DNA of 64,000 nucleotides from a bacterium (GCA_905221215.1 CAJNCI010000001.1:370303-434302); one strand, 5' to 3'. Positions 34,494-43,743 are shown, counted from the first letter of the stretch. Numbers and translations: made by a program. Notes: generated by a model from the sequence alone, not told the origin.

Positions 34494-34697
34494 CTAATTA
34501 TGAATCTTACCAGCAAGCTGGATATAACGGCCGTAGTAAGGATTCAAATCCTCTCCAGGTGTTTCTATCGTCTGTTGGTTTTCTCGCTCAAATTGGGCGC
34601 TTTTTTTGCGGTCTCGGTGGTTTAGATAAAGCAGCATGCCAATCAATACCACCATGAAGACAACTGCTTGTGTATTGGTCAAATCTAATTCATTCAT
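34494..34697 (-). CDS. Small single-pass membrane protein
   Basis: A 67-residue protein with one hydrophobic helix (AVVFMVVLIGMLLYL, about residues 11-27), followed by a basic stop-transfer (NHRDRKK) and a polar tail, so N-out/C-in topology is likely. The start at 34697 has GGAGGG upstream; a longer frame lacks a ribosome site. The start lies two bases before the stop of the preceding gene. Family not recognised. A membrane protein in a satellite replication block is unusual and might interfere with phage entry or act as a toxin. Confidence 0.65.
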   Translation of the reverse strand: MNELDLTNTQAVVFMVVLIGMLLYLNHRDRKKSAQFERENQQTIETPGEDLNPYYGRYIQLAGKIHN

Positions 34698-34698
34698 G

Positions 34699-35208
34699 TT
34701 ATGCCCTCCATTCCTTAGCCATTCTATAAAGCAAGCTATCATCTTCATTTTCCAATCTTGCAAAATCTTGCTTGATCAGTTCCAGCACGTACTCACTGAC
34801 TGCCATGTAAGTTGCTTTATGGTTTATAGTTTTCATGGTCTTATATAAGGCTTGTTCTATTACTGTATATCTGGTATTTAAAAACCGTCCTACCTTTTGG
34901 AAATGTTTCTCAATAGATACCCCAAAATCAACACCATCCAACCGATATAGCAAGTTATGGATGTTCGCCCTGATAAGTTCATCATGGCTTTCTGTTACTT
35001 TTTTCCAGTCGGATGCTTCGCCATTGGTTGATACCACTAAAAGATCTATCTCCCTTAAAATACCCTTGTATTTTTTATCTACTTCATGATATGTTTCACT
35101 TCCATCTAGAGCATAGCTCTTGCGGATTCGTTCCAATTCCTCAGCATGACGATATAAACCAGTTCCGTATAAGTCCTCAATCTCCAGTGTGATATTATCT
35201 ATTTTCAT
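34699..35208 (-). CDS. Unknown helical protein
   Basis: A 169-residue, mostly helical protein starting MKIDNITLEIEDLYGTGLYR. I take the start at 35208, which overlaps the upstream gene by 14 bases, rather than the frame opening at 35250 whose first residues (MLSGCTKENW) are out of character. The middle and C-terminal helices (IEKHFQKVGRFLNTRYTVIE) have no recognised family. Part of the leftward replication block. Confidence 0.65.
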   Translation of the reverse strand: MKIDNITLEIEDLYGTGLYRHAEELERIRKSYALDGSETYHEVDKKYKGILREIDLLVVSTNGEASDWKKVTESHDELIRANIHNLLYRLDGVDFGVSIEKHFQKVGRFLNTRYTVIEQALYKTMKTINHKATYMAVSEYVLELIKQDFARLENEDDSLLYRMAKEWRA

Positions 35209-35470
35209 CTTTCTCTTGCTCCAATTCTCTTTGGTACATCCCGATAGCATCGTTTAAACTTTCTCTTGTTTTTATAAGACAATCATAAGCGAGATTAAAA
35301 ATGGCGCTCTGTGTATCATATTCCAAGGTTAAAAGCATAGTCTTCTCTTTGGTGCTTATATTTTTATTGAAAAAGTGAAAAGTAGCGTCCAAGGCGTTTT
35401 CAGCGGTGTTAAGTCCTAGCGTTAGATTATCTAATTCATCTAAAATATTTCTCATATCTTCTTTTGTCAT
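35195..35470 (-). CDS. Unknown small helical protein
   Basis: A 91-residue, helix-rich acidic protein, MTKEDMRNILDELDNLTLGL at the start. It has AAAGGAAACAACC before the ATG. That ribosome-site sequence (GGAAACAAC) is repeated in each of three ~80-nt tandem units lying just upstream, so its leader seems to have been multiplied. Overlaps the next gene by 14 bases. Family not recognised. Confidence 0.68.
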   Translation of the reverse strand: MTKEDMRNILDELDNLTLGLNTAENALDATFHFFNKNISTKEKTMLLTLEYDTQSAIFNLAYDCLIKTRESLNDAIGMYQRELEQEKDENR

Positions 35471-35471
35471 G

Positions 35472-35695
35472 GTTGTTTCCTTTTTTGTTTTTTACTATAC
35501 TGGATATCCTCACACTCTCCTCGACCAAAATTTGAGTGTGGGGATTTTTAATGGTTGTTTCTTATACAGTTTTTCTTGTAATTCCTAGCCTCACGCTCAG
35601 AAGTTTGCCGACCGAGAGCGTGGGGCTTTTTGAGTTGTTTCCTATACAGGATATCCTCACGCTCAGACTCGCCAAATTGAAAGCGTGAGAAAGTA
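35472..35695. repeat. Three tandem ~80-nt hairpin repeats
   Basis: Units begin at 35472, 35554 and 35634 with GTTGTTTC. Each has a hairpin whose arms are CCTCAC(A/G)CTC and GAG(T/C)GTGGGG or close variants (stems 35508-35543, 35587-35627, 35655-35689) and TATACAGG/TATACTGG ATATCC-like flanks. The first two stems are followed by a T run on the plus strand, so read rightward they look like terminators; read leftward each unit ends in a GGAAACAAC ribosome-site-like sequence. Spacing is regular at 80-82 bases while loops differ, so stems are conserved and loops are not. Confidence 0.75.
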
Positions 35696-35724
35696 CCAGT
35701 TTTAAGAGTTGGTGCTCTATGTTT

Positions 35725-35754
35725 TTCAAAATCTCTCCTAATTGCTTGCCTGCT
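35725..35754 (+). repeat. 30-bp direct repeat, left copy
   Basis: From TTCAAAATCTCTCCTAATTG to CCTGCT, the sequence matches 38678-38707 at 29 of 30 positions. It lies just past the stop of the 47-residue gene. Confidence 0.8.
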
Positions 35755-35765
35755 ATTCGATTTTG

Positions 35766-35909
35766 TTAGTTCATTTCTCTAATGGCTCTATTTTCTAAGT
35801 TTTGCCATTGTTTTTTTAATTCTAGTTCATCTATTCGTCCATGCAAAAAGTCACTTAAAGCGAATGTTGCTCGGCTATAGAATTGCTTAGCACGTTCATA
35901 TTTAGTCAT
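35766..35909 (-). CDS. 47-residue satellite protein
   Basis: MTKYERAKQFYSRATFALSD starts a short helical, basic protein that ends NRAIREMN. It is below the usual length cutoff, but GGAGGGGTGAGC lies in the right place before the ATG, and the start is only two bases after the stop of the upstream gene, so it is translationally coupled and very likely real. Family not recognised. Confidence 0.65.
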   Translation of the reverse strand: MTKYERAKQFYSRATFALSDFLHGRIDELELKKQWQNLENRAIREMN

Positions 35910-35911
35910 GC

Positions 35912-36340
35912 TCACCCCTCCATCATGTCATAAAGCATGGCGTAGTGCTTATCTGGGATTCTGTCCAACGCTTTCAAGCCATCATGTTCAGCTTTCTGTC
36001 TAGTTTCCGCCTTGACTGTGCTATCAAAGGCGATAGAAAAAGCATTTAACATTGCCTTATAGCGCTCTACGCTCTTCAAATAGCGCCCACGATCCGACAA
36101 TTCCTTGTCTTCCAGTTCCTCTTTTACCGAATTGTCCAAGAGTTCGAACTTGCTATAAACCCATTTTTCTACTTTGAAGTTTATCCGTTTGCTTTGTCTC
36201 AAACTGTAAAGGTTAGTTCTGCAACTCTCTAAATTGCGATAGCCTAACACTCCAGCGATTTCTTCTAGGTTTTTTCCCTCTAATTCAGGCAATTTTTCAG
36301 CAATATCCTTAAATTTTACTACTTGATGTTTTTTCCCCAT
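35912..36340 (-). CDS. Unknown protein, first gene after the control region
   Basis: A 142-residue protein starting MGKKHQVVKFKDIAEKLPEL. The segment LEEIAGVLGYRNLESCRTNLYSLRQS (given in parts: LEEIAGVLGY and NLESCRTNLYSLRQSKR) looks like a helix-turn-helix at residues 25-52; the rest is helical. It is the first gene of the leftward replication block after the palindromic operator-like site, so it may be an early regulator. AAGGTAAACA precedes the ATG. Confidence 0.68.
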   Translation of the reverse strand: MGKKHQVVKFKDIAEKLPELEGKNLEEIAGVLGYRNLESCRTNLYSLRQSKRINFKVEKWVYSKFELLDNSVKEELEDKELSDRGRYLKSVERYKAMLNAFSIAFDSTVKAETRQKAEHDGLKALDRIPDKHYAMLYDMMEG

Positions 36341-36389
36341 TGTTTACCTTGTCTTTCTATGCTATAATCAAGGTACGTTAAAAAACGTA
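36340..36389 (+). promoter_or_regulatory. Rightward promoter and palindromic operator
   Basis: TTGTTT, 17 bases, TATAAT (extended TGC) at 36340-36368 points rightward. At the predicted start lies TACGTTAAAAAACGTA (36374-36389), a perfect 6-bp inverted repeat. On the opposite strand TGATTATAG is a possible leftward -10 with the palindrome in its -35 region, so one protein could control both. Confidence 0.6.
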
Positions 36390-36447
36390 TCCTTTTCATT
36401 CAGTCGCTTGCTTCTGTCGCCAAACGTTCAGCAAGTGACTTTTTTTG
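36375..36447 (+). ncRNA. Probable short RNA from the satellite control region
   Basis: The rightward promoter at 36340-36368 predicts +1 near 36375. A strong terminator, AGTCGCTTGC pairing with GCAAGTGACT and eight T (36402-36447), ends the transcript after about 73 nt. There is no start codon with a ribosome site in it. The transcript is antisense to nothing annotated but runs away from the leader of the 142-residue gene. Confidence 0.5.
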
Positions 36448-36524
36448 TTGTCAATCCCCAGTGGTAAAGCACCACATGAGAAATCTGTAAATGTAAAATA
36501 GTATTGCGATTGGTTCACTTCTTT

Positions 36525-36710
36525 CTAATAATCTTCTGCAAGCCACTGCATGGCTTTTTGATAAATGCTAGGCTTTACTTCGCCACCGTCTCGGATTTTG
36601 CGATAGGTAACTTGTGTAACTCCTATTTCTTCACCTGCTTGCTTTGCAGTCAATTTCTTGTCTGCTTGCTTCCGGCGAATTGCTTTTGCTTGTGTTGAGG
36701 TAATAAGCAA
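36525..36710 (-). CDS. Small XRE-like helix-turn-helix protein
   Basis: A 61-residue protein with a helix-turn-helix, KLTAKQAGEEIGVTQVTYRK, beginning from TTG at 36708-36710 with AGGAGG seven bases before it. It faces the larger repressor gene, like a Cro-type or early activator in a phage switch. Promoter TTGACA-17-TAGAAT upstream, with ATCATTTATGAT, a palindrome, inside the spacer. Confidence 0.78.
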   Translation of the reverse strand: MLITSTQAKAIRRKQADKKLTAKQAGEEIGVTQVTYRKIRDGGEVKPSIYQKAMQWLAEDY

Positions 36711-36762
36711 TGAAGTTCCTCCTTTCTCTATCTCATTATCATTCTTGATAACTTACACTTGG

Positions 36763-36791
36763 ATTCTAACATCATTTATGATACTTGTCAA
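36763..36791 (-). promoter_or_regulatory. Leftward promoter of the satellite switch
   Basis: TTGACA, 17 bases, TAGAAT on the minus strand. The palindrome ATCATTTATGAT (36771-36782) lies between the two elements and is a likely operator. Confidence 0.72.
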
Positions 36792-36819
36792 GAGAAAAAG
36801 ATATTTTCTGTTATCTTTT

Positions 36820-36847
36820 TTGATATTTTTTTATTTTATGATATAAT
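36820..36847 (+). promoter_or_regulatory. Rightward promoter of the satellite repressor
   Basis: TTGATA, 16 bases, TATAAT with extended TGA, 16 bases before the repressor start. Confidence 0.68.
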
Positions 36848-36862
36848 CACAATGAGGTAATA

Positions 36863-37360
36863 ATGTTTATGAAAAATCGTATTAAACTACTTAGACAAAA
36901 ACAAGGAAAAACACAAAAAGAATTGGCCGATGAGATAGGTGTAAAAAAACTAACAATATCTAGATGGGAAAATGCTGAGGATGTTTCCCTTAAGCAAGAT
37001 AAAGCCCAGCAACTAGCTGACTACTTCGGAGTAAGCGTTGGGTATCTATTGGGGTATAAAACCAAAGCTGAATATAGTTCGTTTAATGATCAAGAATATC
37101 AAAATGAATTAAAAAAACTAGCGTTCTCGCTAGCACATCTGGAGTTGCTTATCTCAGATTCTCAAATAAAACATCTGCATGCTTTATTGAAAGGTATGTC
37201 TCACGATAATACTTTACTAAACGATGTAAAAACCGTTAAAAACAAAGACAAATATTACACTGAAATTTTAAGAAGAAACCGTGAGTATAATTTGTTGAAT
37301 GAGATTAAAGAAGATACTGAATTATTAGAAATACTAAAACTACTGAATGAGAAACTCTAA
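36863..37360 (+). CDS. XRE-family repressor of the satellite
   Basis: A 165-residue repressor. Residues 3-60 are an HTH_3 domain (IKLLRQKQGKTQKELADEIG, with LTISRWEN and the typical YFGVSVGYLLGY end). The C-terminal 100 residues are helical, without the Ser/Lys peptidase motif of CI/LexA, so release probably depends on a helper-phage protein (as for Stl) rather than self-cleavage. GAGG stands five bases before the ATG at 36863; an ATG six bases later is possible. Divergent from the small XRE gene. Confidence 0.85.
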   Translation: MFMKNRIKLLRQKQGKTQKELADEIGVKKLTISRWENAEDVSLKQDKAQQLADYFGVSVGYLLGYKTKAEYSSFNDQEYQNELKKLAFSLAHLELLISDSQIKHLHALLKGMSHDNTLLNDVKTVKNKDKYYTEILRRNREYNLLNEIKEDTELLEILKLLNEKL

Positions 37361-37400
37361 TCAAACACTTTAAATATAGGGATTCTCAAAATACAAAAAA

Positions 37401-37534
37401 TGCCCCCTATTCACCAATAGCAACCCCATCCCAAAGTTCTATTGTGCAAAAACAGGGGAAATTGAAGAATAGAAAGCTGATTTGACACACTAAAGCGCAA
37501 AAAACGGCAAAATTGACAAATAGAAAGGGGAATT
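37401..37534. repeat. Repeat-bearing region before abiF
   Basis: Two imperfect direct repeats of about 37 nt start at 37445 and 37497 (period 52). Shared core: GCAAAAA, then AAATTGA, then AATAGAAAG; the second copy supplies the GAAAGGGG ribosome site of abiF. Farther left, CCCCCTATTCACCAATAG (37403-37420) is a partial inverted copy of the same core (compare the complement of CAAATAGAAAGGGG). So an RNA from this region can fold on itself, and the first copy can mimic the translation start region. No clear sigma-A promoter is seen inside. Confidence 0.6.
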
Positions 37535-38431
37535 ATGGGTACACAAAGAAAAAAACTCTTAGGCTATCAAGCATTAATAGATAAGATGGCCGCAAATGGT
37601 ATTCTATTCAATATTTTTGATCAGAATACTGCAAAAAATATATTACAAACACGAAACTACTATTATAAAATATCTAGTTATCGAAAACTTTTTGATAAAG
37701 TAAACGGAAAATATAATATAGAATTTGCCACATTAGCTGATTTAGCCGTAATCGATATGCAACTACGCTATTTCCTACTAGATATCTGTCTAGATGTCGA
37801 ACATAGTATTAAAACAGCCATTATGGATGTTATCACGAAAAATCCAAACGTCGATGGGTACGATATAGTAAAAGATTATGCTGTTTATAATCCGGTAGGG
37901 TTCACAAATACTAAAAATGCTCTAGCAAAAAATCAATATTTGAAAAATATTTATATAAAACACAAACATGATATTCCTATATGGGTTCTAATCGAAGTTA
38001 TGGATTTTGGAAATCTATGCTACCTAGTTGAAATGTATTGTACAAAATTTCCAAGTAATAAACGATTAAAAAAAGCTAATCAGTTAGGAAAATATGCCCG
38101 TCATATTAGAAATGCCTGCGCTCATAGTAATGTTATATTAGTGGATATGTTGGAGCAAACTCTATCCCCTTCAAGTTATATTACTTCCCTTGCTTCTATG
38201 CTTCATATCTCTCGCGATACTATAAAATATCGTAAAATACATGATACATTTTCCCTCATAGTGTTACATCGAGAATATTGTAGCAGAACACTTGGAAAAC
38301 AACGTTTTAAAGAATTTATCAAAATAGCAAAACGTGCTAAAAAGCATTTAAAATACTACAATCAGAATACAAAAATACTAGAAATCTACACAAATTTAAC
38401 CAAAACGCTTGTAAAACTTTATAAAAAGTGA
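37535..38431 (+). CDS. AbiF/AbiD-type abortive infection protein (Abi_2, HEPN)
   Basis: A 298-residue member of the Abi_2 family. Landmarks: the N-terminal LLGYQALIDKMAANGI segment, NYYYKISSYRKLF near residue 41, LRYFLLDICLDVEHSIKT near 78, IPIWVLIEVMDFGNLCYLVE near 147, and RHIRNACAHSN near 189 with the HEPN motif R192-N-x3-H197, the expected RNase centre. Such proteins block phage growth by cutting RNA in infected cells. It is AT-richer than its neighbours and reads rightward between the repressor and the integrase, the usual cargo place of satellites. A repeat-bearing intergenic region precedes it and a strong terminator follows. Confidence 0.88.
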   Translation: MGTQRKKLLGYQALIDKMAANGILFNIFDQNTAKNILQTRNYYYKISSYRKLFDKVNGKYNIEFATLADLAVIDMQLRYFLLDICLDVEHSIKTAIMDVITKNPNVDGYDIVKDYAVYNPVGFTNTKNALAKNQYLKNIYIKHKHDIPIWVLIEVMDFGNLCYLVEMYCTKFPSNKRLKKANQLGKYARHIRNACAHSNVILVDMLEQTLSPSSYITSLASMLHISRDTIKYRKIHDTFSLIVLHREYCSRTLGKQRFKEFIKIAKRAKKHLKYYNQNTKILEIYTNLTKTLVKLYKK

Positions 38432-38522
38432 TACTATAGTTCTTAATCGTAAAAGAAACCCCTAGGGGTTACACTGCTCTATGCCTTTATCTCTATATCG
38501 GTCAGGGTTACAATAAGAATTT

Positions 38523-38555
38523 AAGTGTATCAGCTTTTAAGTTGGTACACTTTTT
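38523..38555 (+). terminator. Terminator downstream of abiF
   Basis: AAGTGTA-t-CAGC pairs with GTTG-g-TACACTT around TTTTAA, then five T. About 60 bases earlier AACCCCTAGGGGTT (38457-38470) is a perfect palindrome of unknown use. Confidence 0.8.
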
Positions 38556-38677
38556 CTATCGTTTACAAGCCTATATAAGCCCCATATCCGCCTTGTTTAT
38601 CACTCTGGTATTATTTACCGTCTGACTGCTTAAAATCGAAAATAGGGGCATTCTCGTAGCCCCTCGCATGGTATAAC

Positions 38678-38707
38678 TTCAAAATCTTTCCTAATTGCTT
38701 GCCTGCT
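38678..38707 (+). repeat. 30-bp direct repeat, right copy
   Basis: Matches 35725-35754 at 29 of 30 bases. It lies 19 bases before the integrase ATG. Between the abiF terminator and here (38556-38677) I see no gene. Confidence 0.8.
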
Positions 38708-38726
38708 GATGGAAAAGGAGTAAACC

Positions 38727-39890
38727 ATGAATATTACAGAATACAAAAAGAAAAACGGAACTATCGTATATCGAGCAAGCGTATATCTTGGAGTTGATAA
38801 ACTGACAGGGAAAAAGGCTAGAACTACTGTTACGGCCAACACTAAAAAGGGGATAAAAGTCAAAGCAAGAGAGGCTGTCAATGCTTTTGCTTCAAACGGC
38901 TATACAGTTAAAGATAAGCCAACAATCACAACATACGAAGAATTGGTAAAAGTTTGGTGGGATAGTTACAAGAATACAGTTAAACCCAATACTCGCCAGT
39001 CTATGGATGGATTGGTTAGAGTGCATTTATTGCCCGTATTTGGCGATTATAAGCTGGATAAGCTAACTACGCCTATTCTTCAACAGCAAGTCAATAAATG
39101 GGCTGACAAGGCCAATAAGGGCGAAAAAGGGGCGTTTGCTAACTACTCTTTGCTCCATAACATGAATAAGCGTATTTTGAAATATGGCGTAGCTATCCAG
39201 GTAATACAATACAACCCAGCTAACGATGTCATCGTTCCACGTAAACAGCAAAAAGAAAAGTCTACTGTAAAATACTTAGACAACAAAGAATTAAAACAGT
39301 TTCTTGATTATTTAGATACTCTGGATCAATCAAATTATGAAAACCTATTTGATGTTGTCCTGTATAAGACTTTATTGGCCACTGGTTGCCGTATTAGTGA
39401 GGCGCTGGCTCTTGAATGGGCTGATATTGACCTAGAAAACGGTGTTATCAGTATCAATAAGACACTAAACCGCTATCAAGAAATAAACTCACCTAAATCA
39501 AACGCTGGTTATCGTGATATACCAATAGACAAAGCCACCCTACTTTTACTTAAACAATACAAGAATCGTCAACAAATTCAGTCTTGGAAATTAGGTCGTA
39601 CTGAAACGGTCGTATTCTCTGTATTTACAGAAAAATATGCTTATGCTTGCAACTTACGCAAGCGCCTAAATAAGCATTTTGAGAATGCTGGTGTAACGAA
39701 TGTATCATTCCACGGTTTCCGCCATACACATACCACTATGATGTTATACGCTCAGACTAGTCCAAAAGATGTCCAATACAGATTGGGACACTCTAACTTA
39801 TTAGTGACTGAAAATGTTTACTGGCATACAAACCAAGAAAACGCAAAAAAAGCTGTCTCAAATTATGAAACAGCCATCAATAATTTATAA
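38727..39890 (+). CDS. int: Tyrosine recombinase (integrase) of the satellite
   Basis: A 387-residue phage-type integrase. An N-terminal arm-binding domain (residues 1-60), a core-binding helical domain (65-165) and a catalytic domain with R222 (TGCRISEAL), H329-x-x-R332 (FHGFRHTHTTM), H355 (LGHSN) and nucleophile Y365 (TENVYWH) are all present, so it should be active. AAAAGGAG precedes the ATG. It sits next to the right attachment repeat and reads toward it, the normal arrangement for a site in the 3' end of eno. Confidence 0.94.
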   Translation: MNITEYKKKNGTIVYRASVYLGVDKLTGKKARTTVTANTKKGIKVKAREAVNAFASNGYTVKDKPTITTYEELVKVWWDSYKNTVKPNTRQSMDGLVRVHLLPVFGDYKLDKLTTPILQQQVNKWADKANKGEKGAFANYSLLHNMNKRILKYGVAIQVIQYNPANDVIVPRKQQKEKSTVKYLDNKELKQFLDYLDTLDQSNYENLFDVVLYKTLLATGCRISEALALEWADIDLENGVISINKTLNRYQEINSPKSNAGYRDIPIDKATLLLLKQYKNRQQIQSWKLGRTETVVFSVFTEKYAYACNLRKRLNKHFENAGVTNVSFHGFRHTHTTMMLYAQTSPKDVQYRLGHSNLLVTENVYWHTNQENAKKAVSNYETAINNL

Positions 39891-39967
39891 AGGGTGTCAC
39901 GATTAGTGACTACCCTCTTACTATACTTAAAATTACTATCGGGTAACTAAAAGGGTAGTAAAATCAG

Positions 39968-40006
39968 AATAAGCACTAAGGGAAAGCGCCCCAAAGTGCT
40001 TATTTT
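39968..40006. terminator. Terminator between int and eno
   Basis: AATAAGCACT pairs with AGTGCTTATT, followed by TT on the plus side and by CTGATTTT on the minus side. It ends int and offers eno a substitute for the terminator now 12 kb away. A further hairpin, AGGGTGTCAC...GTGACTACCCT, lies just after the int stop. Confidence 0.72.
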
Positions 40007-40037
40007 AAAGGCTTTACGCCATCTAATCTAGAAATTA

Positions 40038-41347
<1,310 letters not shown>

Positions 41348-41382
41348 TTACTCTCCTTATGAGTTAAATTTTTTACACCTCT

Positions 41383-41411
41383 ATAATACCTTAAAACCCC
41401 TCCTTTTTCAA
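41383..41411 (-). promoter_or_regulatory. Promoter of eno
   Basis: TTGAAA, 17 bases, TATTAT on the minus strand. Confidence 0.75.
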
Positions 41412-41492
41412 GAAAAAACGTTATCTTTGTGCAAATTTTCCTTAACTTTATAAAGTAATCGCTTTCTTTTGTCTGTTTTATTCTAACTTTTA

Positions 41493-41501
41493 TGATATAC
41501 T
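41493..41501 (+). promoter_or_regulatory. Extended -10 promoter of the YueI-like gene
   Basis: TGATATACT with exactly six bases to the ATG at 41508, predicting a leaderless mRNA. Confidence 0.6.
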
Positions 41502-41507
41502 GTTTTC

Positions 41508-41954
41508 ATGACAGATTTATCAAAACAATTACTTGAAAAAGCTCATGGTGGGCCAAAATTAAATCCAGATGAGCAAAGACGCTATCTTGGTACTTTTGAG
41601 GAAAGAGTTCTTGGTTATGCAGATATTGATACGGCAAATAGCCCTCAGCTAGAAAAGGGATTTTTATCTATTTTAGAGAACCTTCAGGAAAAGGCTGAGC
41701 CTCTATTTGTTAAGATTTCCCCAAATATCGAATTTGACAAGCAAGTTTTCTACTTAAAAGAAGCAAAAGAAACTGATAGCCAAGCTACCATAGTATCTGA
41801 AGACCACACTTCTTCTCCTTTCGGTCTGATTATTCATACGAATGCACCAGTTCAAGTAGAAGAAAAGGACCTTCGACTTGCTTTTGCAAAACTTTGGGAA
41901 GTTAAAAAGGAAGAACCTGCCAAAACATCCATCTGGAAGAAATGGTTTGGCTAA
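41508..41954 (+). CDS. YueI-like protein (DUF1694)
   Basis: A 148-residue cytoplasmic protein of the DUF1694/YueI family, function unknown. [19 protein letters not shown] near residue 19 is the family signature. The chain ends in WKKWFG. No ribosome site precedes the ATG, and the extended -10 lies six bases before it. Its last four bases overlap, tail to tail, with the end of the glycerate kinase gene on the other strand. Confidence 0.85.
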   Translation: MTDLSKQLLEKAHGGPKLNPDEQRRYLGTFEERVLGYADIDTANSPQLEKGFLSILENLQEKAEPLFVKISPNIEFDKQVFYLKEAKETDSQATIVSEDHTSSPFGLIIHTNAPVQVEEKDLRLAFAKLWEVKKEEPAKTSIWKKWFG

Positions 41955-43066
41955 ATCTTAGGCATCTTTAATAAATGTCCAATATTGGTGGCCGTATGCT
42001 CCAAATAAATACTGGCATTTTTCAGACTATCTTCTAGAGGTTCACTTTTCTCCAAAATAGAAAAGGCAGCTTGGATATTTTCAAATGGTAGCGTAGGTAA
42101 ATCTTCAGCGAGACTGCCACAAATAGCGACAACAGGAACTCCGACAGGGGTTCTTTTTGCTACGCCGATAGGCGCTTTCCCTGCTAAACTTTGACGATCT
42201 AGTCTTCCTTCACCAACGATAACCAAGTCAGCATCTGCAACTTTCTTATCAAAGTCAATCAAATCTAAACAGGTGTCAATTCCAGATACGATACTTGCCT
42301 GAGCAAAGGCACACAAACCGCCAGCAATGCCTCCACCAGCTCCTGCTCCTTTAATTTCCAATGTTGCAAGGGAGACTTTTTCATAAAAATCTTGAATTGC
42401 CTGATCTACTGCCACAAACATAGTAGGATCTAGGCCTTTTTGCTTGCCAAACGTGTAGGTCGCACCTTGGTGTCCACATAAGGGACTCACGACATCTGCT
42501 AAAATACGAATGTGAACATCTTCAGGAATTTTATAGCAATTTTCTGTTGAAACAGAAGCTAAGTTTAGTAAGGTCTGACCGCAAGCAGTCAAGACATTTC
42601 CATCCCTATCATAAAATTGATACCCTAAACCAGCAGCAATACCTATACCACCGTCATTACTAGCCGTACCACCAACGCCAATATAAATTTCTTTAATCTC
42701 TTGACTAATGAGGTGGCGAATCAATTCTCCAATACCACGAGTTTGGATTTGCAGTGGATTTCGTTTCTCTTGCGGAATTTTTCCAAGGCCAACCAAATCA
42801 GCAACTTCGAATAGGGCTAGTTGTTCTTTTTGAAAATAGCGCATGGCTTCTTTTGAGCCAAAAGGGCCTGTCACTTGGATCCATTTTTCTTCTAGGTCAA
42901 GAGAATGTCGGATAGCATCTACAGTGCCTTCTCCCCCATCACCAACAGGACAGAGGAGACAGTCTACATCTGATATTGATTGTTGGAAGCCTCTTTTAAT
43001 AGCTTCAGCAACCTGCTCTGCGGTCAAACTTTCTTTAAACGAATCTGGTGCAATTACAATCTTCAT
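41951..43066 (-). CDS. glxK: Glycerate kinase
   Basis: Phosphorylates glycerate (GlxK/GarK family), giving a glycolytic phosphoglycerate that can feed the adjacent enolase. The 371 residues begin [20 protein letters not shown], the family signature, and contain [13 protein letters not shown] near residue 38, [13 protein letters not shown] near 134 and GEGRLDRQS near 290. The start at 43066 has GAGGG five bases upstream; an ATG at 43078 overlaps the serB stop as ATGA but has a poorer site. It follows serB directly and is co-transcribed. Confidence 0.92.
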   Translation of the reverse strand: MKIVIAPDSFKESLTAEQVAEAIKRGFQQSISDVDCLLCPVGDGGEGTVDAIRHSLDLEEKWIQVTGPFGSKEAMRYFQKEQLALFEVADLVGLGKIPQEKRNPLQIQTRGIGELIRHLISQEIKEIYIGVGGTASNDGGIGIAAGLGYQFYDRDGNVLTACGQTLLNLASVSTENCYKIPEDVHIRILADVVSPLCGHQGATYTFGKQKGLDPTMFVAVDQAIQDFYEKVSLATLEIKGAGAGGGIAGGLCAFAQASIVSGIDTCLDLIDFDKKVADADLVIVGEGRLDRQSLAGKAPIGVAKRTPVGVPVVAICGSLAEDLPTLPFENIQAAFSILEKSEPLEDSLKNASIYLEHTATNIGHLLKMPKI

Positions 43067-43074
43067 ATTTTCCC

Positions 43075-43719
43075 TCATTCTAAATAGTCAATCAAAGGAA
43101 GAACTTCAAAAAAATCTCTATTGTTTACATGATGTGGTATTTCTTTTTTCAGTACTTCTTTGGCACAAAAAGCAATTCCCAGTCCTGCAGACTTTAACAT
43201 TAATAAGTCATTGGCACCATCACCGATTGCAACTGTTCTTTCTCTAGGGAGTTTTAGTTTCTCTCTCCATTTTTCCAGAGTTGCTTGTTTGAGTTCAGGG
43301 CTTATAATTGCTCCAACTAATTTTCCTGTTAGAAGACCGTCTTTGACTTCAAGTTGGTTGGCAGAGAAATAGGTAATACTAAGGGATTTTGCTAGTCTCT
43401 CAACTATTGGTGTAAATCCACCAGACACCAGACCTACTAGGATGCCATTCTTTTGGAGAATGGAAATGAATTCCTGAGCATTTGGCGTTAAATGAATAGA
43501 GTTAAAAGCTTTCTTAAAGACCGAAACAGGAAGACCTTCCAACAAGGACACTCTTTTTCGTAAACTGCTTTCAAAGTCCAACTTCCCTTGCATTGCCTGA
43601 CTTGTAAGCTGCGCAATTTCCTCCTCACAACCTACCTCTCTTCCCAACAAATCAATCACTTCTTCTAGGATTAAGGTCCCATCAACATCCATGACACACA
43701 AGCCTTTTACTTGGGACAT
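43075..43719 (-). CDS. serB: Phosphoserine phosphatase
   Basis: HAD-superfamily phosphatase for the last step of serine synthesis. DVDGT at residues 10-14 (nucleophile and acid/base aspartates), GLVSGGF near 99, a lysine in motif III and [10 protein letters not shown] near 167 are all present. At 214 residues it is a short SerB without ACT domain. GAGAGGAG precedes the ATG. It lies after the glg operon terminator and shares an mRNA with glycerate kinase; no clear promoter is seen in the short gap, so leak-through from glg is possible. Confidence 0.9.
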   Translation of the reverse strand: MSQVKGLCVMDVDGTLILEEVIDLLGREVGCEEEIAQLTSQAMQGKLDFESSLRKRVSLLEGLPVSVFKKAFNSIHLTPNAQEFISILQKNGILVGLVSGGFTPIVERLAKSLSITYFSANQLEVKDGLLTGKLVGAIISPELKQATLEKWREKLKLPRERTVAIGDGANDLLMLKSAGLGIAFCAKEVLKKEIPHHVNNRDFFEVLPLIDYLE

Positions 43720-43743
43720 AAGTTCTCCTCTCTAAACAGCCCA

